A stretch of 64,000 nt of DNA, taken from NCBI RefSeq assembly GCF_900172315.1, contig NZ_FWFV01000003.1:293770-357769 (forward strand). Reading direction: 5' to 3'. The position numbers and the translations under genes were made by a program. Shown here in pieces: positions 8,584-17,336 of this stretch. The DNA comes from Palleronia marisminoris (GTDB lineage Bacteria > Pseudomonadota > Alphaproteobacteria > Rhodobacterales > Rhodobacteraceae). The notes beneath the pieces are model-generated. The model made no database searches. It worked only from the letters and a program-made list of their open reading frames with translations, and was not told the origin of the DNA. Every line of letters begins with the position of its first letter. Within the stretch, counting starts at the first letter, position 1.

Positions 8584-9558
8584 TCAGTCCGGCGTCGTGA
8601 CGACGCCCCACGGAAACTCGCCGACCTGGACGGACTTGGTGACCTCGCGATCCTCGACGTCGATCACCGAGATGTCATTCGAGACGCCGTTGGTCGAAAA
8701 CAGCAGCGACTCGTCGGGCGAGAAGCCAAGCTGCCAGACCCGCTGTCCGACGAGCAGGTAGTCCAGCACCTCGTAGGTTTCCGGGTCGACCACGGCGACA
8801 CGGTTCGCGGGCCCGAGTGCGACGAAGGCCGTCTCCATGTCTTCGGTGATGCGGACGCCGACCGGCTGGATCGCCTCGGGGCGCAGGCCGGGGATGTCGA
8901 ACTCGATCTTGTGCTTGATCTCGTGCGTCGCGGGGTCGATCACGCTGACCGTCCCGCCGATCTCGGACGAGACCCAGACCTCGGAGCCGTCGGACTTGAA
9001 CTCGGCGAAGCGCGGGCGCTGGTCGACCAGGACGTTGGCCACGATCTCGTGGCTTTCGGTGTCGATGAAATGCGCCATGTTCGTCGTCTCGGACGTGTTC
9101 ACGATCACCGACCCGTCGGGCGAGACGCCCATCCCCTCCGGCTCCACGCCGACGGGGATCTCGGCAATCATCGAGCGGTTCTCGAGGTCGACGACGGTGA
9201 CGAGGTTGTCGTCCTCGTTCGCGATATAAAGCGGGTTGCCCGAGGGGTGCAGGACGAACAGCTCGGGGTCGGGTCCGGACGGCAGCGTGTGGAGCCGCTC
9301 GTAGGTTTCGGTGTCGTAGACCTCGACCGTGTCGTCGTCGCCGACCGCCACCAGCAGGTGGTTGCCGTCGTTGGCAACCGTGATGCCGCGCGGGCGCTGG
9401 CCAACCTCGAACGTGTCGATCACTTCGAGCGTGTCGCCGTCGAGCACCGTCACGTCGTTGCTCTTCTCGTTCGACACGAAGATCTTGTAGGCGAAGGCCG
9501 GCTGGGCAGCGAAGCCAGCCAGAAACAGCACGGCGAAGCCGCGTGACGTCACTCCCAT
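8584..9558 (-). CDS. PQQ-dependent catabolism-associated YVTN beta-propeller protein
   Basis: A 324-residue periplasmic beta-propeller. The signal peptide ends AFA-Y (residue 23). At least six repeats of about 42 residues follow, each with a core like IFVSNEKSNDVTVLDGDT and a GxxP..I.V..DG turn (RPRGITVANDG, DPELFVLHPSG, EPEGMGVSPDG). This is the YVTN type, used for protein contacts or ligand binding rather than catalysis. Such proteins recur beside PQQ alcohol dehydrogenases together with the ABC genes that flank this one. It leads a three-gene unit with the two uncharacterised proteins. Confidence 0.9.
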   Translation of the reverse strand: MGVTSRGFAVLFLAGFAAQPAFAYKIFVSNEKSNDVTVLDGDTLEVIDTFEVGQRPRGITVANDGNHLLVAVGDDDTVEVYDTETYERLHTLPSGPDPELFVLHPSGNPLYIANEDDNLVTVVDLENRSMIAEIPVGVEPEGMGVSPDGSVIVNTSETTNMAHFIDTESHEIVANVLVDQRPRFAEFKSDGSEVWVSSEIGGTVSVIDPATHEIKHKIEFDIPGLRPEAIQPVGVRITEDMETAFVALGPANRVAVVDPETYEVLDYLLVGQRVWQLGFSPDESLLFSTNGVSNDISVIDVEDREVTKSVQVGEFPWGVVTTPD

Positions 9559-9618
9559 CGGTATCCTCCCTCGCGGCGCGTCGGCCGCTTCCTCCTCGTC
9601 AGGACGCTTCCACGTCCG

Positions 9619-10800
9619 CTACAACTCGCACTCGCTCTCGGCCCGGTCATAGCCGAGCGTATCGAGGAACGAGGTCGGGTGCAGGAACCCCTCCTGCGGC
9701 GACACCGAGACCACGGTCTTGTCGTCGGCCAGCAGGATGGGCTGGCGCAGCTGCAGGTCCCAGTCGCGCAGGCTCAGCGCCTCGCCCTTGAAGGCCGCCA
9801 GCGTGAAATCGGGGCCCAGAAGATAGGAACGGATCGCCTCGGGCTCCGCGCTGTTGGTGCGCGTCGCCGCCTCGCCGATCATCCGTACCGCCATCCAGGC
9901 CAGCATGTCTTCGGCCTGCATGCGGCGGCCGTAGCCGTCGACGAAGCGGTTCTGCACCTGGATGCCGGCCCACTGCTCGTGCGCCGGGCTCCAGACCGTG
10001 GGTTCGAGCCCCGCCGTGCCCATGACGGGCCGCGGGTCCCAGGTATGGTAGGGTACGTAGGTGCCGAAAACCTCGTTCTCGTCTGCGACGAGGACGACGT
10101 CGTGGTCGGGTGCGCCTTGCGTGAAGACCGGCATCCGCTGCTGGACCTGGATGTGGCCGCTGTCGGTCGTCCGGGCGCCGCCCGTATCCTCGTAGATCCG
10201 TTCCTCGACGATGCGGCCGCCGAAGCGGTCGGCCGCGCGCCCGAGCGCTTGGGCGAAGGCCTCGTCCTCGGGATGCGAGCCCTTCAGCAGGAACCAGCGC
10301 GGCCACTTCTTCCACGCGAGGTACTGTGCCAGCGCATCGGCCAGCATCGCCCGGCTCGGCGCCACGTGGATGACGTTGGCGCGGCACATCTCGCCGCGTA
10401 GGGCATCGTCGGGCGCGCCGGTGTTCAGGACCAGCATGTCGCGCGCCGCCGCGGCATCGGCGACGGCAAGCAGGGCCTCGGCCTCGAGGTCCGCGACGAT
10501 CCAGCCCGCACCCGCATCGGCCACCTGCTGCACCGCGGCCTCGGCATCCGCCGCGCCCGATACCGGCGCCGTCTCGAGCGTGTAGACCTGCCCCGTGAAC
10601 TGCCCCGTCGTGTTGTTGTCGTCGAGCCCGAGCCGCGCGCCCGAGATGCCCAGATCCTCGGTCGGGCGGTCGAGCAGCGACAGCGTCTGCAGGCGCTCAG
10701 CCGGATGAAGATAACCGATCGTGATGTTGTCGGCTTCCTGCGCAGACGCAGAAATGCTGGCGGCGAAGGTGGTGATCAAAACACTCAGAATTCGCTTCAT
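9619..10800 (-). CDS. Substrate-binding protein of the PQQ-linked ABC system
   Basis: A 393-residue periplasmic type-1 binding protein, related to branched-chain amino acid receptors. The signal peptide ends ASA-Q (residue 20). The N-terminal lobe starts ITIGYLHPAERL and there is a LGLDDNN motif typical of the family associated with PQQ-dependent alcohol dehydrogenases. The matching ATPase and permease genes (11389-12974) lie on the opposite strand past a 92-base divergent gap, and they are of the exporter-like ABC-2 class, which is an odd partner for a binding protein. The ligand is unknown. Confidence 0.87.
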   Translation of the reverse strand: MKRILSVLITTFAASISASAQEADNITIGYLHPAERLQTLSLLDRPTEDLGISGARLGLDDNNTTGQFTGQVYTLETAPVSGAADAEAAVQQVADAGAGWIVADLEAEALLAVADAAAARDMLVLNTGAPDDALRGEMCRANVIHVAPSRAMLADALAQYLAWKKWPRWFLLKGSHPEDEAFAQALGRAADRFGGRIVEERIYEDTGGARTTDSGHIQVQQRMPVFTQGAPDHDVVLVADENEVFGTYVPYHTWDPRPVMGTAGLEPTVWSPAHEQWAGIQVQNRFVDGYGRRMQAEDMLAWMAVRMIGEAATRTNSAEPEAIRSYLLGPDFTLAAFKGEALSLRDWDLQLRQPILLADDKTVVSVSPQEGFLHPTSFLDTLGYDRAESECEL

Positions 10801-10892
10801 GACTCATGCTAAGCAGAACCAGATGCGTCCGGCAAGCGTGCTGAATCGAAGCCGCTTGCGTGATCGCGCGACTGGCCTCTAGTGTCGGAGTC

Positions 10893-11399
10893 ATGAAGAA
10901 GATCGCCGTCGTTCTGATCGCAGTCGCTTGCCTCGCTGCCCTGCCGGCCACGGCCCAGGACGGCGCGCCCGTCGATGTCGCCGTGTTCGACTTCGAGCTG
11001 ATCGACAGCAGCCTCGAAGGCGAGATGATGGGTGAGAACCCCGACGAGACGCGGCGCACCGCCGCGCTTGGCGCGCAGCTGAGGCAGGCCTTCGATGAGG
11101 CGGACGGCTTCGAGGTGATCGACATCGCTCCGGTCGCTGACGAGGCATCGCGGCGGAGCCTCCAACGCTGCGGCGGGTGCGACGTGACGCTGGCCGGGCA
11201 GGTCGGCGCAGAGTTGGCGGTGACGGGGACCGTGCAGAAGGTCTCGAACCTGATCCTGAACATCAACATCTACATCCGCGACGTGGAGACCGGCGAGACG
11301 CTCCGGGCGATGAGTGCCGACATCCGCGGCAACACGGACGAGTCGTGGCAGCGCGGGATGGACTGGCTGATCCGCAACCGGCTGGACCTTGGCGCCTGA
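10893..11399 (+). CDS. Secreted DUF2380/DUF3280-like protein
   Basis: A 168-residue exported protein. The signal peptide ends ATA-Q. The core VAVFDFELIDSSLEGEM and the AVTGTVQKVSNLILNINIYI segment resemble the DUF2380/DUF3280 group, which are small alpha/beta proteins with a TolB-N-like look, often found in PQQ alcohol-dehydrogenase clusters. C-G-G-C near residue 91 is a potential metal or disulfide pair. It heads a plus-strand operon with the ABC-2 ATPase and permease; its 3' end overlaps the ATPase gene. The precise role is unknown. Confidence 0.8.
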   Translation: MKKIAVVLIAVACLAALPATAQDGAPVDVAVFDFELIDSSLEGEMMGENPDETRRTAALGAQLRQAFDEADGFEVIDIAPVADEASRRSLQRCGGCDVTLAGQVGAELAVTGTVQKVSNLILNINIYIRDVETGETLRAMSADIRGNTDESWQRGMDWLIRNRLDLGA

Positions 11400-12174
11400 C
11401 GCGCCCACTCGCCCGGTGCCCGACCGAGCTGCGACGCCGGCTCCCCCTGCCCTGTCCGTCCAGTCCGTCAGCCATGCCTACGGCAAGCGCCGCGCGCTCG
11501 ACGACGTGTCGCTTTCGGTGGCCAAGGGCAGCTTCACCGCGCTGCTCGGTCCGAACGGGGCGGGCAAGACGACGCTCTTCGCCCTCGTCACCGGGCTGCT
11601 CGGGGTGCAGTCGGGGCGCATCGCCATCTGCGGCGCCGAACCTTCACGCGACGGGGCGGCAGCGCTGGAGCCGCTGGGCCTTGTCTTCCAGCAACCGACG
11701 CTGGACCTCGACCTGACCGTCTCGCAGAACCTCGCCTATTTCGCCGCGCTCCGGGGGCTGAGCCGCCGTGACGGGCGGCAGCGGGCCGAGGACGAGCTGG
11801 CCCGCCTCGACATGGCCGAGCGTGCGGGCGAGCGGGTGCGCGACCTGAATGGCGGGCACCGCCGCCGGGTCGAACTGGCGCGCGCGTTGCTGCACGAGCC
11901 GCGCCTCCTCCTGCTGGACGAGCCGACGGTTGGCTTGGACATCGAATCGCGCCATCGCATCGTCGCCTATGTCCACGACCTTGCGCGGGAACGGCGGGTG
12001 GCGGTACTATGGGCCACGCACCTGATCGACGAGGTGCGGGCCGACGACGATCTGGTGGTGCTTCACCAGGGTGGCATTGCCGCCGCAGGCCGGTCGGAAG
12101 AGGTCGTCGCGGCCGCAGGTGCCGACAACCTGTCTGACGCCTTCACCCGCCTTACCCGGCGGGCCCCCGCATGA
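11389..12174 (+). CDS. ABC-2 type ATP-binding protein of the PQQ-linked system
   Basis: A 261-residue ABC ATPase. Walker A is GPNGAGKTT, the Q-loop is VFQQPTLD, the signature is the variant LNGGHRRR, and Walker B is LLLLDEP followed by the ATHLIDE switch region. It powers the ABC-2 permease encoded next and belongs to the group found with PQQ alcohol dehydrogenases. The start is uncertain: a TTG at 11389 inside the previous gene or a GTG at 11416 just after its stop; neither has a strong ribosome site. The stop overlaps the permease ATG. Confidence 0.87.
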   Translation: MAPDAPTRPVPDRAATPAPPALSVQSVSHAYGKRRALDDVSLSVAKGSFTALLGPNGAGKTTLFALVTGLLGVQSGRIAICGAEPSRDGAAALEPLGLVFQQPTLDLDLTVSQNLAYFAALRGLSRRDGRQRAEDELARLDMAERAGERVRDLNGGHRRRVELARALLHEPRLLLLDEPTVGLDIESRHRIVAYVHDLARERRVAVLWATHLIDEVRADDDLVVLHQGGIAAAGRSEEVVAAAGADNLSDAFTRLTRRAPA

Positions 12175-12974
12175 GGCGCAAGCTGCGCGCCGCGCGCGGC
12201 GTGATCGCCCGCGAGATCCTGCGCTTCCTGCAGCAGCGCGGGCGGCTGCTGGCGGCGCTGGTTCGGCCGCTCGTCTGGCTGATCGTGTTCGCCGCCGGCT
12301 TCCGCTCGATCCTCGGCGTCGCGATCCAGCCGCCTTACGCGACCTACATCACCTACGACGTCTACATCGCGCCGGGGCTGATCGCGATGATCCAGCTGTT
12401 CAACGGGATGCAGTCGTCGCTTTCGATGGTCTACGACCGCGAGATGGGGTCGATGCGGGTCCTGCTGACCTCGCCCCAGCCGCGCTGGTTCCTTCTGTTC
12501 GCCAAGCTCGTCGCCGGCACCGTGGTCTCGATCCTGCAGGTGCTGGCCTTCCTCGCCATCGCGGCCGCGTTCGGGATCACCTTCCCGCTCGCCGGCTACC
12601 TCCTGGTTCTGCCGGTGCTGATGCTGACCGGATTGATGCTGGGGTCCGTCGGCATGTTCCTGTCCTCGGCGATCCGGCAGCTCGAGAACTTCGCGGGCGT
12701 GATGAACTTCGTGATCTTCCCGGCCTTCTTCCTGTCCTCGGCGCTCTACCCGCTCTGGCGGATGCGCGAGTCGAGCGAGATCCTCTGGCGCATCTCGGCA
12801 GCCAACCCGTTCACGCATGCGGTCGAGGCGATCCGCTTTGCGATCCACGGGCAGCTGAACCTGTTCGCCTGCGGCGTTGTCACGGCGGTCTTGATTCTGT
12901 TTCTTGTGCTCGCGCTTTGGGGTTACGATACGTCGCGCGGCCTGCGGGCACGAGCCGGTCCGGCGGGAGAATGA
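12171..12974 (+). CDS. ABC-2 type permease of the PQQ-linked system (PedC-like)
   Basis: A 267-residue inner-membrane protein with about six membrane segments, of the ABC-2 (exporter) class. The motif MVYDREMGSMRVLLTSP and the closing PLWRMRESSEILWRISAANPFTHAVEAIRF are typical. Relatives are annotated as alcohol ABC transporter permeases because they lie beside ethanol or methanol dehydrogenase genes, as in the Pseudomonas ped cluster. Possible cargo includes PQQ, a metal-handling molecule or a lipid; nothing in the sequence decides this. It is coupled to the ATPase by a 4-base overlap. Confidence 0.87.
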   Translation: MRRKLRAARGVIAREILRFLQQRGRLLAALVRPLVWLIVFAAGFRSILGVAIQPPYATYITYDVYIAPGLIAMIQLFNGMQSSLSMVYDREMGSMRVLLTSPQPRWFLLFAKLVAGTVVSILQVLAFLAIAAAFGITFPLAGYLLVLPVLMLTGLMLGSVGMFLSSAIRQLENFAGVMNFVIFPAFFLSSALYPLWRMRESSEILWRISAANPFTHAVEAIRFAIHGQLNLFACGVVTAVLILFLVLALWGYDTSRGLRARAGPAGE

Positions 12975-13046
12975 GATCCACGGGACGGCAGGTCAGGGGT
13001 CGCCGGGCACGCGGACGCGGATGCGCCGGCAAGGGAGGAGAACGTC

Positions 13047-14039
13047 ATGATTGCGAGAGTTTTCGGAACGGCGGCCATCGTCGCCAGCCTCTTGGGCGCC
13101 GCCGCTGCGGTCGCGCAGGAGCAGGACCTGCCGATTGTCCGGCTGGGCCTGCTGCAATACGGCACGGTCAACTGGGAAGCGAAGACGATCGTCGACGAGG
13201 GGCTGGACGAGAAGTACGGCTTCGAGTTGGAGATCGTGCCCTTCGCTGGTGGTGACGCCACGAAGGTCGCGCTGATGGCGGGCAATGTCGACGTCACCAC
13301 GGACGACTGGCTGATGGTCTCGCGCCAGCGCGCCATGGGCGATCCGCTGGTCTTCATCCCCTACTCCACGTCGATCGGCGCGGTCATGGCGCCCTGCGAG
13401 GGGGACATCCAGTCGCTCGAGGACCTCGAGGGCAAGACGATCGGCGTCGCCGGCGGACCGCTCGACAAGAGCTGGCTGATGCTGCGGGGGATGGCCAGCG
13501 AAAGCGGGATGGACCTGGCCGCCGCGACCACGCCCGTCTTCGGCGCGCCGCCGCTGCTGACCGAGAAACTGCGCCAGGGCGAACTCGACGCCGTGCTGAA
13601 CTACTGGCACTACAACGCGCGGCTTGAAACCGAAGGGTATTGCGAGGTGATCTCGGCGCAGGAAGCGGCACGCAGCTTCGGCGCCGAAGGTGCCGTTTCG
13701 GCGGTGGGTTACGTCATGAACGAGGAATGGGCCGAGGAAAACCCCGATCTTGCCCGCGGTTTCGTCGACGCCAGCCGCGACGCCAAGGAGGTGCTGGCCG
13801 AAAGCGACGAGGCGTGGGAGCGGCTGCGCGAGATGACCGGCGCCGAGAACGAAGAGGTCTTCCAGATGCTCAAGCAGCGGTTCCGCGAGGGTATCCCGAC
13901 CAGCACGCCCACGCAGGAGCGTGACGACACCGCGATCGTCTACAATGAACTCGCCAAGATCGGCGGCGAGCAATTGGTCGGCCCCGCAACCGAGATGGCG
14001 CCCGGCACCTTCTGGTCCGGCCTCGAGAGTGGCTCGTAA
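13047..14039 (+). CDS. ABC transporter substrate-binding protein, SsuA/TauA/NMT1-like
   Basis: A 330-residue periplasmic binding protein with a signal peptide ending VAQ-E (residue 24). The N-lobe PIVRLGLLQYGTVNWEAKTI, the ALMAGNVDVTTDDW loop and the DLEGKTIGVAGGPLDKSW hinge fit the family that serves sulfonate, taurine, nitrate and thiamine-precursor importers. GGGAGGAG precedes the ATG. It starts a three-gene importer operon wedged between the xox accessory genes and formate dehydrogenase. The ligand cannot be read from the sequence; a link to C1 or rare-earth supply is only suggested by position. Confidence 0.83.
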   Translation: MIARVFGTAAIVASLLGAAAAVAQEQDLPIVRLGLLQYGTVNWEAKTIVDEGLDEKYGFELEIVPFAGGDATKVALMAGNVDVTTDDWLMVSRQRAMGDPLVFIPYSTSIGAVMAPCEGDIQSLEDLEGKTIGVAGGPLDKSWLMLRGMASESGMDLAAATTPVFGAPPLLTEKLRQGELDAVLNYWHYNARLETEGYCEVISAQEAARSFGAEGAVSAVGYVMNEEWAEENPDLARGFVDASRDAKEVLAESDEAWERLREMTGAENEEVFQMLKQRFREGIPTSTPTQERDDTAIVYNELAKIGGEQLVGPATEMAPGTFWSGLESGS

Positions 14040-14055
14040 AAGCGCCGCGTCGGCC

Positions 14056-14817
14056 ATGTCCCGGAGCCGAAGCGCGACCGCGGCGCGATTGCTGTCGGTC
14101 GCGCTCTTCTTCCTGCTGTGGCACGTCGTCTCGCTTTATGTCTCGCCCCGGCTCTTCCCGTCGCCGTGGCAGGTGGCGACCTTCGTCCTGCGCGAAACCG
14201 AGAGCGGCGTGCTGCCCTACCACCTGTCGATCACGCTGCTGCGGGTGCTCGCGGCCTTCGTGCTGGCGATGGCGGTGGGGTCGGCGCTGGGGTTCCTGAT
14301 GGGCCGCTCGCGCGGGGCCGACGTGGTGCTTCAGCCGTGGCTGATCCTGACGCTGAACATCCCGGCGCTGGTGGTGATCATCCTGTCCTACATCTGGATC
14401 GGCATGACCGAGACGGCGGCGATCACCGCCGTCGCGCTCAACAAGATCCCGAACGTCGCCGTCACCATCCGCGAGGGCGCCCGGGCGATGGACCCCACTT
14501 ACATGGAGATGGCGCGCGTCTATCGCTTCTCGCGCGTGAAGATTTACCGCGACGTGATCGCGCCGCAGCTTCAGCCCTATTTCGCTGCGGCTGCGCGGTC
14601 GGGTATCGCGCTGGTCTGGAAGATCGTGCTGGTGGTCGAGCTGCTGGGCCGGTCGAACGGCGTCGGTTTCCAGATCCACCTCTACTTCCAGCTCTTCGAC
14701 GTGCGCGCGATCATGGGCTATACGCTGGCCTTCGTCGCGGTGATGCTGGCGGTCGAATTCCTGGCGCTGCAGCCGCTCGACAGGCGGGCGCAGCGCTGGC
14801 GCCCGAAGCAGGTCTGA
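14056..14817 (+). CDS. ABC transporter permease, SsuC/TauC-like
   Basis: A 253-residue inner-membrane permease with about six membrane segments. The cytoplasmic coupling (EAA) loop is recognisable around MEMARVYRFSRVKIYRDVIAPQ. It would form the channel for the binding protein encoded before it. The start is placed at the ATG at 14056; a GTG at 14029 that overlaps the upstream stop is an alternative, and neither has a clear ribosome site. The ATPase gene follows after a single base. Confidence 0.83.
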   Translation: MSRSRSATAARLLSVALFFLLWHVVSLYVSPRLFPSPWQVATFVLRETESGVLPYHLSITLLRVLAAFVLAMAVGSALGFLMGRSRGADVVLQPWLILTLNIPALVVIILSYIWIGMTETAAITAVALNKIPNVAVTIREGARAMDPTYMEMARVYRFSRVKIYRDVIAPQLQPYFAAAARSGIALVWKIVLVVELLGRSNGVGFQIHLYFQLFDVRAIMGYTLAFVAVMLAVEFLALQPLDRRAQRWRPKQV

Positions 14818-14818
14818 G

Positions 14819-15565
14819 ATGCGGATGGAGCGGTCCCTGCCCACGCGCGATCTGACAGCACGGATCGACCGGAAGGAGCATATCGGCGCCGACGGCGACC
14901 GCCTGGTCGTGCTCGACGGGCTGGAACTGCGCCTGGCGCCGGGAACCTTCACCTGCCTGATCGGGCCGTCCGGCTGCGGCAAGACCACGACGCTGCGGAT
15001 CCTGATGGGCCTCGACGACGAGTTCGACGGCGAGCTCGACCCCGCCCTGCGGGAGGCTCGGATCGCGACCGTATTCCAGGAGCCGCGGCTGCTTCCCTGG
15101 CGGACCGTGGCGCAGAACGTCCTTCTCGCCCTGCCCCGGCCCGACCTGCCACGGGTCGAGGCGGCGCTCGCCTCCGTCGGGCTCGAGGGGATGGCCGACC
15201 GCTATCCGGCGCAGCTTTCGCTGGGACAGGCGCGGCGGGTGGCGCTGGCGCGGGCCTTCGCGACCGAACCCGAAGTGCTGTTCCTGGACGAACCCTTCGT
15301 CTCGCTGGACGAGGCCTCGGCCGGACGGTTGCGCGACCTGCTGATCGCGCTCTGGCAGCGCCGGCCGATGAAGGTCCTCATGGTGACGCACAACCTGCGC
15401 GAGGCGGTGCGCCTGGCCGACCGCATCGTGTTCCTGACCGAGCGCCCCGCCCGCGTCGCCGGCGTGGCCGAGGTCGAGCTGCCGCGCGACGGCCGCGATC
15501 CCGAGGCCGTGTCGCGCTTCGCCGCCGAACTGGCGCGGCGCTTCCCCGGACTGGCCGTCGCTTGA
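14819..15565 (+). CDS. ABC transporter ATP-binding protein, SsuB/TauB-like
   Basis: A 248-residue ATPase. Walker A is GPSGCGKTT, the Q-loop is VFQEPRLLPW, the signature is LSLGQARRV and Walker B is VLFLDEP, followed by MVTHNLREA. The IFQEPRLLPW-type Q-loop and overall length match the nitrate/sulfonate/taurine importer group. It completes the importer begun at 13047. The signature has Leu-Gly-Gln instead of Gly-Gly-Gln, a mild variant. A short gap of about 100 bases separates it from the formate dehydrogenase genes. Confidence 0.85.
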   Translation: MRMERSLPTRDLTARIDRKEHIGADGDRLVVLDGLELRLAPGTFTCLIGPSGCGKTTTLRILMGLDDEFDGELDPALREARIATVFQEPRLLPWRTVAQNVLLALPRPDLPRVEAALASVGLEGMADRYPAQLSLGQARRVALARAFATEPEVLFLDEPFVSLDEASAGRLRDLLIALWQRRPMKVLMVTHNLREAVRLADRIVFLTERPARVAGVAEVELPRDGRDPEAVSRFAAELARRFPGLAVA

Positions 15566-15580
15566 CGGGGCGGCAAGATA

Positions 15581-15610
15581 TTGCGTTCCGCCCGCGCGAG
15601 TGCCTAAGCT
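15581..15610 (+). promoter_or_regulatory. Possible promoter of the formate dehydrogenase operon
   Basis: TTGCGT (15581-15586) and TAAGCT (15605-15610) are separated by 18 bases and lie about 50 bases before the formate dehydrogenase start. The match to housekeeping-sigma consensus is partial, so this is tentative. Confidence 0.3.
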
Positions 15611-15662
15611 TCCATCGGCAGCGTGGGACGAAAGTTCGCTTGCTTGGGGAGGATGGCAGACC

Positions 15663-17336
15663 ATGGCAGAGGCCGTAGCAAAGCGTCCGCGCGCGACGCC
15701 GAAGGGGCGTCAGACCGACCCCGAGGCGCTGCTCGAGGTTGAAGCGGTGCTGGGCCCGGAGGTCGCGTCGCGCGACCGCCTGATCGAGGAACTGCACCGC
15801 CTGCAGGAGCATTTCGGCCACCTCTCGGCGCGGCACCTGCGGGCTCTCGCCGAGCGTATGCGCCTCGCCCAGGCCGAGATCTTCGAGGTCGCCACGTTCT
15901 ACCACCATTTCGACGTCGTGAAGGAGGGGGAACCCGCGCCGGCGCCGCTGACGCTCAGGGTCTGCGACTCGATCTCGTGCATGCTGGAAGGGGCCGAGGC
16001 GTTGCTGTCCGAGCTCGGGGCGCAGCTCGACCCGGCGGAGGTGCGGATCGTGCGCGCGCCCTGCATGGGCCGCTGCGACCAGGCGCCGGTGGCCCGCGTG
16101 GGTGACCGGGAAGTCGACAAGGCGACGCCCGACGGCATCGCCGATCTGATCGCGCGGCAAGACCTCGGCCCGCTCCAGCACGACTACATCGACCTGCGCG
16201 CCTACCGTGAGCGGGGCGGATACGCGCTGCTCGAACGGATGCGCACGGGCGAGCACGCCATCGACGACTTCCTCGACACGATGGAGGCCGCCGGGCTGCG
16301 CGGCCTTGGTGGCGCGGGCTTCCCGCTGGCGACAAAGTGGCGCGCCGTCCGGCAACAGCCCCACCCCCGCCTGATGACGGTCAACGCCGACGAGGGCGAG
16401 CCGGGCACCTTCAAGGACCGCCTGCTGCTCGAGACCGATCCGCACCGGATGCTGGAAGGCGCGCTGATCGCCGCCCACGCCGTCGAGGCCGAGCGGCTCT
16501 ATATCTACATGCGCGACGAATACCCCGCCGCGCTGGGGATCCTGCGGACCGAGATCGCCGCGCTCGAGGCGTCGGGCATCGCGCCGCACGGCTTCGTCGA
16601 GCTCCGCCGCGGCGCCGGCGCCTATATCTGCGGCGAGGAATCGGCCATGGTCGAAAGCCTCGAAGGCAAGCGCGGCTATCCCCGCAACCGCCCGCCCTAC
16701 ATCGCGCAGAAGGGCCTCTTCGGGCGCCCGACGCTGAACCACAACGTGGAAACCCTGTGGTGGCTGCGCGATATCGCCGAGAACGGCGCCGAGTGGTTCG
16801 CGAAGCAGGGAAGACGCGGCGCGAAGGGCCTGCGCTCGTTCTCGGTCTCGGGCCGGGTGCGCAAGCCGGGCGTCCGCACCGCCCCCGCCGGCATCACCGT
16901 GCGCGAGTTGATCGACGAGTATTGCGGCGGCATGGCCGACGGCCACGAGTTCCGCGCCTACCTTCCCGGCGGTGCCTCGGGCGGCCTGCTGCCGGCGCGG
17001 CTGGGGGACGTCCCGCTCGACTTCGGCGGCGAACTGGCCGAGCAGGGCGCGTTCATCGGCAGCCATGCGGTCGTCATCTTCTCGGACAAGGACGACATGC
17101 GCGAGGTCGTGAAGAACCTGATGCGCTTCTTCCGCCACGAGAGCTGCGGCCAGTGCACGCCCTGTCGCGAGGGCACCGGCAAGATGCTGTCGCTGATCTC
17201 GGCGGACCGGATCGACCGCGAGGCGATCGCCGACCTCGAACAGGTGATGCGCGACGCCTCGATCTGCGGCCTCGGCCAGGCTGCACCCAACCCGGTCCGG
17301 CACCTGCTGGATCTCTTCCCGGAGGACACGCCATGA
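15663..17336 (+). CDS. fdh1B: NAD-dependent formate dehydrogenase, fused NuoE/NuoF-like beta subunit
   Basis: A 557-residue diaphorase subunit that takes electrons from the formate-oxidising subunit and reduces NAD+. The N-terminal NuoE-like domain (about 20-160) binds a [2Fe-2S] cluster through C101, C106, C134 and C138. The NuoF-like part has the FMN/NAD loop GLGGAGFPLATKW, the CGEESAMVESLEGKRG motif and a [4Fe-4S] site in ESCGQCTPCREG. In FdsGB-type enzymes these two parts are separate genes; the fused form matches the Fdh1B subunit known from Methylobacterium. The ATG is preceded by GGGGAGG. It overlaps the alpha-subunit gene by 4 bases. Cytoplasmic. Confidence 0.93.
   Translation: MAEAVAKRPRATPKGRQTDPEALLEVEAVLGPEVASRDRLIEELHRLQEHFGHLSARHLRALAERMRLAQAEIFEVATFYHHFDVVKEGEPAPAPLTLRVCDSISCMLEGAEALLSELGAQLDPAEVRIVRAPCMGRCDQAPVARVGDREVDKATPDGIADLIARQDLGPLQHDYIDLRAYRERGGYALLERMRTGEHAIDDFLDTMEAAGLRGLGGAGFPLATKWRAVRQQPHPRLMTVNADEGEPGTFKDRLLLETDPHRMLEGALIAAHAVEAERLYIYMRDEYPAALGILRTEIAALEASGIAPHGFVELRRGAGAYICGEESAMVESLEGKRGYPRNRPPYIAQKGLFGRPTLNHNVETLWWLRDIAENGAEWFAKQGRRGAKGLRSFSVSGRVRKPGVRTAPAGITVRELIDEYCGGMADGHEFRAYLPGGASGGLLPARLGDVPLDFGGELAEQGAFIGSHAVVIFSDKDDMREVVKNLMRFFRHESCGQCTPCREGTGKMLSLISADRIDREAIADLEQVMRDASICGLGQAAPNPVRHLLDLFPEDTP

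Noticed and set aside
16337..17332. An extra 332 residues upstream of the formate dehydrogenase alpha subunit
   Set aside because: Overlaps fdh1B in another frame. The family start MSGPVTFTLDG at 17333, with an ATGA junction, is clear.
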